Shown: positions 11,312-22,273 of the stretch, one piece after another
Position numbering within the stretch: the stretch's first letter is position 1
Layout of the letters: the number at the start of each line of letters is the position of its first letter
Assembly: GCA_021018815.1 (NCBI GenBank)
Contig: JAITYX010000075.1
Coordinates: 988,501-1,052,500 of the forward strand
DNA: 64,000 nucleotides
Reading direction: 5' to 3'
Source: Talinum fruticosum
Lineage: Eukaryota > Streptophyta > Magnoliopsida > Caryophyllales > Talinaceae
Position numbers and translations under genes: made by a program
The notes under the pieces: generated by a model
The model's input: the letters and a program-made list of their open reading frames with translations, nothing else
Told to the model about the DNA's origin: nothing
The model's database searches: none

Positions 11312-12844
11312 TGAAGACTCGGACACTCGTTCTATATCTTTCTCGAGTCATGCAAAAGGAATCGGGTATAACGATGTCATTTATATAGTGTTTTGATTCC
11401 AAGGCATTCTCTCGTGTCTTAGAAACTTACTTGAGTGAAAAAGTATCTTTTCTATGCGATTTGGCCTTCACATATCTCTTTAATCGCTTTCGCTTAGCGA
11501 CTCGTAAAAACTTGTTCTTCATTCTCGAGTCCACTCTCACTCGTAATCCGACTTGTGGTTATTTACTCTATTGTTTGCAAAGTCAGCATTCGTAGTTCAT
11601 TTCATGCTTAGTCTACATCAAGTGTTTCCCACTCGATATTTGTTAATAGAACTTGATTCCGTGCTTAAGACTAAGTCTTATGGAATTCCGAGTATCATGG
11701 ATTTTAGACTCGTAAAATTCCATTTCTCTTCCGACTCGTATAATCAATTACGTAATTTTCATAATTATTCTATTATCTCGTGTCTAACCTTGGACCAAAG
11801 TATTTTATACTTTGAGAACCGAAGGTGTTTTACTTTTGTAGGTTATTCAATCGAGGATATCTTTTCAAACTACAAAAGTAGCCGGCTTCGTAACGTCAAA
11901 TCACCGGCAGATATGGCTTTTCACCTTCCCTCGCTCTAGTCCCGTAAGATTGTGTCGGAAGCCGCTCGCTTCCATATCCGGAAAACTGGAACGCTAAGCC
12001 TAACGGTGGTTTCCACCTCATTTTTCAAGACACAACCGATGGTTTTGGGACTTCCAAGAGAGTTAAACCGTTGTCCAACGTCCATATTTCAACGGATACT
12101 TTCGAGTGACTCGTAAAGCCTTTCACAACGGTCATAGAGGACTCTCGGTCAGCGAGATGAAGATAACGGCTACTCGCCTGGTCATCTATAAAAGGAAGTC
12201 ACTTCACAAGACTTGAAGATAGCCGAACATATTGTCAATACTCCAACTTGAAAAAAGTTATTGTATTTACTTTCAATCTTCAACTTACAACTCCCACTCT
12301 GTAATTCATTACTTTCGAGTTGTAAGGTCTTGTACTCGCTACAAACACTTCTTACATTCTTTGTAAGGTCCCTTGACTAAGCCGTAAGGGTTAACTCAGC
12401 TTAGTTGTCCCTAGCTGTAAGGGTTATCTCGGCTAGGAAGTACTAGATCGGATAAGGGAATTTCGAGTCTAGGAAAACTTGTATAGAGTTGTCTAAGGGA
12501 GCAACTCGGGTTCCGTCAAGTTCACGGTATTTTGTGGACTCAAAATAGTGGATTTGACTTCGTGTCTGGATTGACACGGGCCGTGGTTTTCTGCCCCGGG
12601 AGGGTTTCCACGTAAATTCTCTCGTGTTCTATTTCGAGTTCATTCTAGACTAAGACAGACCTCGCTGAACGTGTTTACTCCGATTCATTACATTCCGAGT
12701 TTAATATTTTCTGACCCCTTGCTTAGACTCGGAATCTGTCTTTGACTCTTCTCTCGTCAAAAGGTGTGTGCTTTCGCAAAGAATTTTTCATCACCCTATT
12801 CACCCCCTTTAGGGTGACTCGGACTCTCCCCGAGCAAACCTTCA
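11312..12844 (+). repeat. SV-A 3' LTR
   Basis: TGAAGACTCGG to AAACCTTCA, followed by the AATAG duplication at 12845-12849. The TATA box is at 12187-12192. Differences from the 5' LTR concentrate at CTG/CAG/CTCG-like sites. Confidence 0.93.
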
Positions 12845-12959
12845 AATAGTTTCAAGTGTTATCCGAAGATAATTTGTAATCAAATCATGTTTCAAATGTG
12901 GTTCCTTGACTTGGCCATGGAGGGGTCCTAAAGTCCTCCTATGGTGTCCGAACCGTGAC
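12845..12959 (-). other. TatF 3' region next to the SV-A insertion
   Basis: Continues the TatF 3' untranslated part after the AATAG duplication. It contains a partial version of the tandem-repeat unit and no gene. Confidence 0.55.
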
Positions 12960-13385
12960 CACCTGCTAGGCCTGAAGTTCGACCGAGTTGTGTCCGGACC
13001 TTGACCATTGTTTGGCCTCGAAGCTCGATTGAGTTGTGTGTGAACCTTGACCATTGTTGGGCTTGAAGCTCGATTGAGTTATGTGTGAACCTTGACTCGC
13101 TGCTGGGCTCGAAGCTCGATTGAGGTGTCCGAACCTTGACTGTTGTTCCGCTCGAAGCTCGAATGAATTATGTCCGAACCTTGACCGTTCGTCGGGTCTA
13201 AAGCTCGATTGAGTTGTGTCTCGAACCTTGGCAACTAATGGGCCTAAAGCTTGACTGATTTGTATCCGAACCTTCACCGCTGCTGGGCTTGAAGCTCGAC
13301 CGAGGTGTCCGGACCTTGTCCGTTGTTGGGCCTTAAGCTCGACCGAGTTATGTTTGAACCTTGGCCGTTGTTGGGCCCGGGATTC
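12960..13385 (-). repeat. 45-bp tandem repeat, about nine units, in the TatF 3' region
   Basis: Diverged copies of a 45-46 bp unit built around GAAGCTCGATTGAGTTGTG and GAACCTTGACC. On the minus strand (TatF sense) 12966-13277 stays open and gives a 15-residue repeat with SSF and RFGHN-like cores. It is probably a minisatellite in the 3' untranslated part, as known in several gypsy elements. Whether it is translated is unknown. Confidence 0.8.
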
Positions 13386-13989
13386 AACTTCTATCCAATT
13401 ACGTCGAAATAAGAACGAATGCTTATCTTTATGTAGAAATTCTTGCCTGGACTTAGTCGTGAGATGATCCGAAATCTACTTGCTTGAAAATATGATGTTT
13501 CATGAGGTGATGTGCCTCATTCGAATTTTGAGCTTTTAGTTTGTGTGCTGATAACTCCTTTCTAAGGTAAATGATTTGTGTCTTTCCTCGAGTATTCTTG
13601 GAGATGATGTGATTATATAACACTTTCTATGTTGAGCCCCCCTTCTTCATGGGTGCTTGTGTCTAGCTCTTCTTAAATGTTGGAGATTTGACTAGCTTTG
13701 ATTAGTTTATGGCATGGAAGATCGTCTTTGAAGGTGACAGATGCTTGGTGACCACCTTGATGCTAAGTTAATGCTTTAAGCTGCTTGATGCTATTTGATG
13801 TTTGAATAATTCCTTGTAGGGTGCTTTGTTATTAATTTTTGTATTTTTAGGAGTTTGACTCATGCAAATGAATTGAATGAAAGACTCTATTATGACAACA
13901 AATGCATTCTTTTATGAAGACAATGCGAAAAATTCAAAAAGACAAACACGAAACTGCACTTTTAGTCATCCACTCCCTAAAGTAGAGCC
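13386..13989 (-). other. TatF interior without recognisable gene
   Basis: AT-rich sequence with many stops on both strands. This is where pol would be expected in an autonomous element, but no RT, RNase H or integrase motif was found. Confidence 0.5.
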
Positions 13990-14648
13990 TAAAGAAAGGT
14001 GGTCGCTCAAACTACGATGTACTCGCTGGCGATAGTGAACGGTGGACCTGATGGTTTAGTGCTTGAATCGGACCGACATGCATCTTGACGATTCGATGCC
14101 TTTTCGCGATTAGTTTCCGCTTCTTTAGATAGGGCAATGTGGCTTTTGGATTTCGAAAATGGAAATGGGAATTGGAAATTATGTTCAAGATTAGGATTAG
14201 GGCCGGACCTTGTGGGCTTCTTCCGTATCTACTATAGCGGAAATGAGGCCTTCGTAGTTCAAAAAGGAAAGTCATTTGGGTTTGGTTTTTTATTTTGGAA
14301 AGTAGGAAAGGGAAATAAACATACAATGGATAAGGAAAAGCGGCAAAAGCAAGCATTATTGGCATCCTTGATGAGTAATGGGCTCATTAGATGAATTTCT
14401 AGTCAAACATCTACTCTTCTTCTACGAACATGCCGAGTATCTCCGAGTGTTTTCAATTCCATGATGGGCAAGAACTTCAGGTGATAATGATAGGCAGGTT
14501 GGAGGTTCTTGATGATGATTCGACATAATCCTTCTCGGATGGCCGATCAGTCATGTGGGCCGCTACTCGTCCTCCAACGAGTGAGGAAGTAGGTCAATCC
14601 TTCATCGTCTCCTTGCTTGATCAATTCTAGATCCCGAAGAGTGACTCG
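13990..14648 (-). pseudogene. TatF gag, downstream segment
   Basis: Minus-strand reading continues the gag interrupted at 25282. From 14643 it reads TLRDLELIKQGDDEGLTYF, then LTRWR, IIIKNLQPAYHYHL (about 14520-14480) and further gag-like linker. Such sequence is typical of Tat-lineage gag, just after the capsid-type helices. Stops and shifts occur near 14560 and after 14450. No zinc knuckle is evident, so the gag 3' end is lost or degraded. Confidence 0.68.
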
Positions 14649-16076
14649 TGAAGACTCGGGTATAAATCTCTATCTATCGTGGGTTTTGATTCTAGGTTGT
14701 TCTAAGTATTACGTAAACTCTTATCTAAGTTTTCATTCCGGGATGACTATTCGTAAAGCGCTTAGTTATATATCTTCTTCTTTTGTGTTTCGACTCACTT
14801 AGACATCACTCGGAAGAATCGTATGCTTAAATAATTTCTCTAACATATTTATTTTGAGCACCGACTTTGTATTTCAACGCAAAATGAATCACATAAGTAA
14901 TTCTCTATTCTAAGTTAGTTTATCTCTTTGAGAATTATTTGACCAAATCAAGTTCTTATACTATGACATTTTACTCTTTCTAACTTGATTATTTTAGGAT
15001 TGAGTGAAGATGGAATTTGAGCTTATTGAATATTAGACTCGAAATTTTGATTCTTCTAGGCCAAAGATAATTAAGCACTTAATTACTCTAATTAAATTAT
15101 TATATGTGCCTAATCTTGGACCAAAGTATTTTATACTTTGAGAACCAATGTGGTTTGTTTTTATAAGTTATTTAAACGAGGCCATTATATTTTTCAAATA
15201 CAAAAGCAACTAGTCGTTAACCACCAGCGAGACAAGTTTTAGCTACTTTTGGACATGGGTAAGACACCGTGTTAGGGATGCTTGTTTCCAAAACTGGAAA
15301 ACTCCAACTCTAGGCCCAATGGTTGTTTCTACCTCGGTTTTCCGTCATCACCAACTGATTGGACCATCTTTTGGAGCTAAGAACTGTTGCACAACGTTTG
15401 CATTCCAACGGATCTTTTCGAGTGACTCGGAAGAGCCGTTACAATAGCTAGTGAAGATTTCAGTCCAGGACCAAGACTCGGCGGTCACTCTGTCTGGTTG
15501 GCTATACATAGAAGCCACTTCACAAGACTAGAAGATTGCTCAACACATTGTTGCACCTATTGTTGATCACTTACTTAGTGCATACTCAATTAATCTTCTT
15601 CTTACAACTCCAACTTTGTATTTGATATTCTCTAAGTTGTAAAGAAAGTCTTGTAATAAATTACATACTTCTCTTACTTTCTTAGTAAATCCTTTGACTT
15701 AGTTGTAAGGGTTAACTCAGCTCAATTATCCCTAATTGTAAAGGTTACCTCAATCAGGAATACTTGATTAGATAAGGGAACTTCGAGTATAGGAAAACTT
15801 TGTAAGGAATTGTTGAAGGGAGCAATTCTCGTTGGGTCGAGTCCTCCGTACTTTGTGGATTCAAAGTAGTGGATTTGACTTGGTGCTTAGATTGGCACTT
15901 TCCATGGTTTTCTGCCCTATAAGGGTTTCCACATATATCTTTCTTTTATCTTTTTAAGTTCAATCTAGACTCAAAATTTACTTTGTATAAGTGTTTGTGC
16001 AAAAAGTGCTTAAATTTTGCTCATCACCCTGTTCAGCCCCCTAGGGTGACTTTGACTCTCCATGAGCAAATCCTCA
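14649..16076 (+). repeat. SV-B 5' LTR
   Basis: Starts TGAAGACTCGGGTATAAATC and ends GAGCAAATCCTCA. It resembles 23845-25281 but with visible divergence, so it is older than SV-A. No primer site follows: the next bases are unrelated, then inverted SV-C pol. Confidence 0.88.
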
Positions 16077-16102
16077 AATGAAGTTCGCTCCATTTCCCTT
16101 CG
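16077..16102. other. Junction between the SV-B 5' LTR and inverted SV-C RT
   Basis: About 26 bp that I cannot assign to either element separates the LTR end (CTCA) from the SV-C reading FLNGFIEE. It looks like filler at a deletion breakpoint. Confidence 0.45.
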
Positions 16103-16560
16103 GAGCCCTCTTCAATAAAACCATTGAGAAAGGCACACTTAACATCCATCCGATATAATTTGATATTCATGCTAGATGCAAATGCCAACAGAATTCTAAT
16201 AGCTCGAATTCGAGCAACGAGTGCAAAGGTTTCCTCACAATCAATCCCTTCTTCTTGATTGTAACCTTGAGCCACAAGTCTAACCTTGTTTCTGACTACC
16301 AACCCACCTTCATCTAGTTTGTTCTTGAAAACCCATTTGGTTCCTATGACTGGGTAGTCGAAGGTCGTTTGGTCGAGTCCGGACTTGGTTCCTTTCGAAT
16401 TGATTGAGTTCCTCTTGTATAGCCTCTACCCATTCAGGTTCATTTAAGGCTTCTAGTGCATTTTTAGGTTCGAGTTAATGATATGAATGCGAGTGCACGC
16501 ACATAGATTTTGAAGAGAGGAACGAGTTCTTACCTCACTCGTTGATATCGGATAATATGT
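16103..16560 (-). pseudogene. SV-C reverse transcriptase, N-terminal fragment
   Basis: Minus strand: the conserved NEPEWVEA opening (about 16440), then [20 protein letters not shown] and [20 protein letters not shown] up to AFLNGFIEE at about 16103. The palm active site YVDD and everything downstream are deleted. The last part (from 16302) is one open frame. Confidence 0.85.
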
Positions 16561-16595
16561 TTTCTAATGGATGACTAGAAGTGAACTTGAAAGCT

Positions 16596-17557
16596 CTACT
16601 GTTCTCTCGATTCACAAGATTTGTAGGCTGAACTATTTGGTCTTCGAAGCTTGTTCCGAGTGATCTTCTTCATTGTGAGTGGGCTCTTGATTTGTCTCAT
16701 TCCGAGTCGCTTCGTTTTGAGTGACTTCATTCCGAGTTGATTGAGTTTGAGTCTTGCTAGATTCATGTTCATCACTATCATCCTTTCTGTTGAGCTTCGG
16801 ATCCGAGTATAAAGACTCACTTGGTTTTTCATGTTCAAGCTCATCAAACACAACGTGGATGCTTTCTTCCACTTTGTTAGTTCTCTTATTAAAAATGCGA
16901 TCAGCTTTACTATGAGATGAATAACCCAGAAAAATACCTTCATCTGACCGAGCATTAAACTTGGTCCGGTGATCCTTACCATTGTTATGAACAAAACATT
17001 TGCATCCAAAAGGCTTGAAATAAGAAATATTAGGTTTCTTCCCTTTGTAGAGCTCGTAAGGTGTTTTCTTCAATATGGGTCCGATGAGGCATCTATTCAA
17101 AGTATAGTTGGTCTGTGTTGGCTGCCTTAGCCCACAAATAATAAGGTAGATTGTGCTCAATCATCATTGTCCTTGCTATTTCTTCAAGAGTTGTGCTCTT
17201 TCTCTCAACAACTTCATTATGTTGAGGAGTTCTTGGTGCTGAGAAATTGTGAGAGATACCATTTTTATCACAAAACTCGAGAATTCGAGTAGTCGAATCC
17301 CTTCCATGGTCGGTTTGAATTCTCTTGATCCGAGTCCGAGACTCAACATGGATCTTTCTACAGAGCTTGCTGAACTCTTTGAATGCTTCATTCTTATGCT
17401 TAAGAAAACATACCCAGGTAAATCGTGAATAATCATCAATAATAACAAGTATATATGATTTACCTCCGAGGCTCTTAACGAGGATTTCACCACATAAATC
17501 CATATGCAGCAGACTCAAGCACTTTGGATGTGGAAACTCTATCTTTCTTGAAAGCAC
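16596..17557 (-). pseudogene. SV-C integrase, best preserved in the window
   Basis: The frame 17557-17093 reads LLHMDLCGEI, LVIIDDYSRFTWVCFLKHKN, QTDHGRD and VVERKSTTLEEIARTM, so the D-D-E residues are all present. A second frame, 17160-16633, continues with YTLNRCLIGPILKKTPYELY, FLGYSSHSKADRIFNKRTNK and a Glu/Asn-rich linker. One shift near 17100 separates them. The CxxC half of the N-terminal zinc finger is missing just before 17557. It supplies the reference frame that shows where SV-A and SV-D have extra bases. Confidence 0.88.
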
Positions 17558-17560
17558 GAG

Positions 17561-18061
17561 TTAGGCAAACCTTTAACTAAGCCATAAGATGCTAATTTCT
17601 CAATAGTATGCATACTAACATGGACTAATCTGTGATGCCATTTCCATGAATTATCATGAAGTGATGCTTTTAAGCAAGATAAGTTATGACTAGGGTCGAA
17701 AGAGGAATAATGTAAGTGTTACCCGATCTTTTACCCGAGAGTTTGATCTCCTTGGTAATGTCATCGAAATGTAACATTTGGTCTTAGTGAATCTAACCTC
17801 TTGACCTTTATCACATAATTGAGAGATGCTAAGCGGATTGTACTTCGATCCTTTGACAACATAAACTGGGCGGACTAGATTGCTTCCCTTTCGAATCTTG
17901 CCTATCCCAATTATCTTGCCTTTGTTGTCATCTCCAAAAGTGACTTTTCCTCCTTTATGTTCTTCTAACTCGGAAAAGAGTCCCGAATCTCCCGACATGT
18001 GATGTGAGCATCCACTGTCAAGGTACCAGATGTCCTTTTGATCTTTTCGAGTGACCTGCAA
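17561..18061 (-). pseudogene. SV-C protease and GAG-pre-integrase
   Basis: The minus ORF from 18061 carries IWYLDSGCSHHMSGDSGLF with the catalytic Asp codon at 18019-18017, then GGKVTFGDDNKGKIIGIGKI and SISQLCDKGQEVRF. The pre-integrase part (about 17690-17561) shows a WHHRL-like histidine motif and VSMHTIEKLASYG in other frames. The D-S-G triad is intact, unlike in SV-D. Confidence 0.85.
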
Positions 18062-18446
18062 AACAAAGACAATCTAACCCTTCTCACTCCCTCTAACGAA
18101 CCCAGTAACACTCTTTACTCGTGGTCCTTTTCCGAGGAAGAAGGTTTTTCGGAACCTGATTTGAATGACTTTGGGCTTAGTCCGATTCTCGAGTCTTACG
18201 TGTAGAAAGCCGAGTCCGTATCTCTTTCTTTTGAAAAATTTTTCTTTTGGGAACTGGAGGTGATGGTTTCTTCTTGTAAACCGGTCCAGGCTTAGACCTC
18301 CTTTCATTTTTATGAGTAGGACCACTCTCAACTTTCCTGAACTTTACGAGTTCCGGAATCCTTTTGAAAAGTTCCGAGTAGGAATTGGATTCCTCCTCTT
18401 TGTTGAAACCAAGACCTTCTTTTACGAAAGAGACACATTGATATCC
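18062..18446 (-). pseudogene. SV-C gag C-terminal segment, left of S1
   Basis: Minus reading resumes after S1 with CVSFVKEGLGFNKEEESNSY and a Lys/Arg-rich linker toward the protease. The codons directly continue those ending at 20779 (NLDMLLG), which proves that S1 is an insertion. Confidence 0.75.
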
Positions 18447-20778
18447 TATTAAGTCGCATTTTATACGTATTTTCAGTAGCTATTTAGTTTATATTATATA
18501 GTTTATTTTATCTAAATTATTCTATTTTGTCTATTTATAGGTAATTATCGAAAAAGTGGGGAAGAGAAGAAAAGTCGTTAAAAGTGGATTTTTAGCTACC
18601 GACAAGCATCCAAGAAAATATATGAAGTCAGTCCATAAATATAATATGTAATAAAATATTTATTTTAGGATATTATAGTTTAGGAAATCCTAATTGGAAT
18701 AGAAAAGGAAACTTAGAAGAGAAGAAAGAGAAATAAACCCTAACTCTTTCACCCTATATATACTACTTATTATCATCATGGACAAGGAGACCTAGCACCC
18801 ACACACAATCACCACCTCTTTCCTTTGCTGTCCACGGCACCCACACTTACCTGCTGCCGCCTGCACCTTGGTGCCGTCCACCAGCTGCAGCCGCCTAGCC
18901 ACCATCACGCATCGACGCTGCTGCTTGTTCCTGGCTGCACCGCATCGCTGCTGCTGCTCGCTGTCCGCTGCCCAGCCAGCTACCATCCATCATCATCTTC
19001 TTCATTTTCCGGGTCAAAGAAACTAATATCGGTAGTATAATTTAGTTTTGTAATTTTTACTAGAAAAGATTGAATTTTTATTGTTAGATTAATATTAAAG
19101 ATGCTAGTTTTATTTAGTTTACATGTTTTAAATTACATTATGTGTGAGTAGTCTTTTTATACTTAGTATAATCTACTTGAAGCCATGTTAAATTAGTTAT
19201 TTTGAAACAAAGTTTCGATTTTTATTGTCTTATTGATTCAATCCATGATTCTATGATAATTTGTGTTTAATGTTTATGAATTTATGTCTAATTAATTAGA
19301 GTGCACGCTATTTAGTTTTATATAAATTCATATGATAGTTTAAAGGGTTTAAGTACGTAATTGCTTGATCTTTTAGACATAAGTATCACCCTAGTTAATC
19401 ATGGATGGCTCATACCCATCTCTTTTAGTTAGGAAATTATCATAGATCCTTCTTAAATCAATTTGCTAGTAGATTGGTTATTAGGTGCAAGATGATGTTT
19501 TTCTATTGCTTCATGCTAGCGCTCTAATTTGGTTAAATTCTAGTGCTAGTGCTAGGGTTATCAATATTAGTAGGGTTTATGTTAGGGCTAGTCCTAAGTA
19601 AACTATTATCTAAGGAAAAACGGGGAAGATCCGCTAGTGGTTGTCTTCTACAATTTAGCTCATGGGTAAATCAATTTGTGTGTTAATGATAAATAATAAT
19701 TTGTATGGTGGATAGAGATTATACTAAGTGTTTTTATAAATTTGATATCTTTGATAATTATTTGTTTGCTTTTAGTTATTTTCTTGAGTTTATTAATTTT
19801 TACTTATAAAGTTATAGTCTTTTATTATCAATTTCATTAACCCCCCTAAAGATCAGTATTTTAGGTTAGTTTTAGTAATTTTAATTTAATTTTATTTTGA
19901 GTCTTTATATATTTTAATTTTCAGATTATTTTTCTATCAGCTTTTATTATTTTTGAGTCAGTTTGTTAGAAATTAGTTTAAAAATAGTTTCTTTTGTTGT
20001 TTTTCGTGTTTTATCTTCTTTTAGGGTTTAGATAGAGTCATAGTTTGCTGTGATTAAATTTTAGAATTTTTGGAATTAATTTGATAATTTTTCAGATTTA
20101 ATTCTTGAATTTAATTACTGCAGGTTTTTAGTTAAATAAATTCATAAATTAGGTTTTAAATTTTATTTTTATATTTTTAGGGTTTTCTTAGGTTTAGAAA
20201 ATTAGTATTATTATTTTGGATAATTTTAGTATTTATTTTCGTAATTAATTTAGTGCAGAATATTATTTATTTAATTTTCTGTTTTAGAATTTATTTAATT
20301 TCTGCTTTAGTTTTCTGTTTTAATTATTCTGAAAAATTATAAAAAATATTCCTGGGTTATTACAAGCTTTATATTCTGTCTGGGATATTTATTTATATTA
20401 TTAGACAATTTTCTGTTATTTTTAGTTATTTAATTCTGAATTATTCTACGTTTTAATTTTCTGTTTAAGTTTTTATTTGATTTTCTGTTTTGATTTTTCC
20501 AGAATTAATTAGGATAGTTTTGTTAAATTTAGATTATTAGAATAATAGTGCATAATCTCAGAAGTTTTTCTTAGAATTAAAATTAGAAATTTAGTATTTA
20601 ATTTGATTTGTTTGAATTTTATAAGGTAAATAATTAGAATAGTTAGTTTAATTAGATTGGAAGTTTGATTTTTTTACAATATCTTTCCTCGTGGATTCGA
20701 TCCCTACTTGCCTTTGCTATATTGTTTATTATAAGCCTAAGTAGTGGTTTAATTTGTTGATGTACGACAAGCTTAACA
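18447..20778 (+). mobile_element. S1: 2.3-kb solo-LTR-like element in SV-C gag
   Basis: Begins TATTAAGTCGCATTTTATACG (TGTTAAG in the sister copy) and ends GTACGACAAGCTTAACA, with the short inverted termini typical of LTRs. Flanks are TATCC and AATCC, a near-matching 5-bp duplication. It is AT-rich with no RT, gag or integrase. A TATA box at 18755-18762 precedes a GC-rich stretch (18780-19000). Related copies are S2 (32826-33958) and S3 (50526-52753). I read it as a solo LTR; a small non-autonomous LTR element is the alternative. Confidence 0.72.
18755..18762 (+). promoter_or_regulatory. TATA box of S1
   Basis: CACCCTATATATACTAC context, conserved on the minus strand of S3 (52443-52436). It indicates plus orientation for S1. 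Confidence 0.6.
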
Positions 20779-22213
20779 AATCCTAAGAGCATATCAAGGT
20801 TTTTCCGACCTTGAGTAAATTTTAAAACCAAATCTTGAGACTCATTGAGCTTTTGCTTTAGCTGCTCATTTTCTCTTCTAAGTAGCTCGGACTCGGTCTC
20901 ATTGGATTGAGCACTAGTCTTGAGTTCTCCGAGTGTAAGTCTTAGTTTTTCCAATTCATTTTTCAAAGAAGTGCTCTCGGAGGAAATTGACTCAAGTTGT
21001 TCTTTGAAATGATATGAGTCGAATTGGACTTTTCTTCCAAAGTAAAATATACTTAGCCAAATCAACTTTGGAGAATTTTAGAAAGTACTCAATTACCTCT
21101 TGAGGATTAGATTCCTCATCGTCCGATTCTCGACTGCGCTCGGCTTCGAGTCGATGATTGCCATCGGACACTTTGAGTCATCCGAGTCCTCGTCATCTTC
21201 GATAAGTCCTCGTCACTCCATGTGACCATCATAGCCTTTTTCTTCTTTCTATCCCGTCTTCTCTTTAGACAGTCTTTGACTATGTGATCTTTGCTGCCAC
21301 ATTCAAAACATCCAAAGTTCTTAGTGAAAGAGAACTTTGAAGGAGATGAGTATTTACCTTTCCTATCCTTCTTGTCTTTTCTGTAGAACTCTTCTTTTGG
21401 CTTCTTACCTCATCTTTTGTGCTTCATCATTCTCTTGAAGCCTCTAGCAATAAGTGCCATGGGATCCTCTTCCGAGTCGGAGGAACTCAGATTTGCTTCT
21501 CCGGTTTCCGAGGCTTTCGGCGCTATGTTCCTTTTGGTATTGCCTTCAAGCATCCTTCTCTTCCAGGTGGATTTCATGAGTGAAAAGCTTTCCAATGAGC
21601 TCGTCCGGCTTTAGAAGTGATAGGTTCCGAGCCTCCTCTATGGCGATTACCTTGGGACCCCATCTTCTCTTGGGTAGACTTCGAGTATCTTTACGCACAT
21701 TTCTTCGTGGGAAATCTTCTTACCTAGAGATTTGAGATTGTTGGTAATCTCGATGAATCGAATGAACATTTGTGTGATGTTCTCTTCGGCTCCATCTTAA
21801 ATAGCTCATATTTGTGATGATATTGGCTGATCTTCGCTTGTCCGACCTGGCTTGTACCTTTATAAGTGTTGACTAGTGTATCCCACACTTCTTTGGCTGA
21901 GTCACGAGCGGACACACGGTTGTATTCTTCCGAGCTGATGGCGCACATAAGAATGTTCATTGCCTTGAAGTTCTTTATGAACTTCTCCGCTTCACACGGA
22001 GTAAACTCGGCCTTTGTCTTAGGAACGAGTCGAAATTCTTCTGTCTTCATGGGAATGTAGTTTCCTTGTTGTATGATGTCCCAAACATCTTCATCATGAT
22101 CCAGGAGGAAACCTTCCATGAGTTTCTTCCAGATGTACGAAGTTAGATCCTTTTAATTTTGGTGGTCTGCTGGATGATCTTCTTTCATCGAACTCTTCGT
22201 TGTTCCGAGCTAT
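20779..22213 (-). pseudogene. SV-C gag, main segment, right of S1
   Basis: The minus-strand start codon is changed from ATG to ATA (22213-22211, ATAGCTCGGAAC), so translation could not begin normally. Gag helices read from about 22119 (LLDHDEDVWDIIQQGNYIP, AISSEEYNRVSARD, GQAKISQYHHKYELFKME). The CCHC knuckle CFECGSKDHIVKDC is intact at 21310-21269. A heptad-like coil (LKNELEKLRLTLGELKTSA, ESELLRRENEQLKQKL) spans 21065-20790. It then enters S1. Frame changes occur near 21720, 21410 and 21100. Confidence 0.83.
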
Positions 22214-22259
22214 TTGATCTTTATACCTTTGGATGGTTAAATCCTTTCCGAAAGGCTAG

Positions 22260-22271
22260 TCTCCGATACCA
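22260..22271 (-). other. Primer binding site of SV-C
   Basis: Minus TGGTATCGGAGA two bases after the LTR end. It is closest to the tRNA-iMet site TGGTATCAGAGC. Confidence 0.75.
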
Positions 22272-22273
22272 AT

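Larger units (their letters stand above)
2075..12844 (+). mobile_element. SV-A: full-length Ty1/copia Sirevirus-type retrotransposon
   Basis: A complete 10.77-kb element: 5' LTR, tRNA-iMet-type primer site, gag, protease, integrase, RT, RNase H (copia order), env-like ORF, polypurine tract and 3' LTR. The flanks are the perfect 5-bp target duplication AATAG (2070-2074 and 12845-12849). The integrase-before-RT order, the long gag with a coiled coil after the zinc knuckle, and the extra ORF after RNase H place it in the Sirevirus (Maximus/SIRE) lineage. All ORFs are interrupted, many at CTCG-type sites. The LTRs are about 1.53 kb and very similar, so insertion is recent relative to its neighbours. 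Confidence 0.93.

Noticed and set aside
12960..13385. Regular repeats as a possible CRISPR array
   Set aside because: Units are contiguous and diverged with no unique spacers; the context is a plant retroelement.
14012..14394. Overlapping 85-117 codon ORFs on opposite strands
   Set aside because: Neither shows a conserved motif; the region is better explained as degraded TatF gag linker.
18792..19040. Cys/Gln-rich or Ser/Leu-rich ORFs on either strand in S1
   Set aside because: They lie in the GC-rich leader after the LTR TATA box, are not conserved in S3 and have no known domain.
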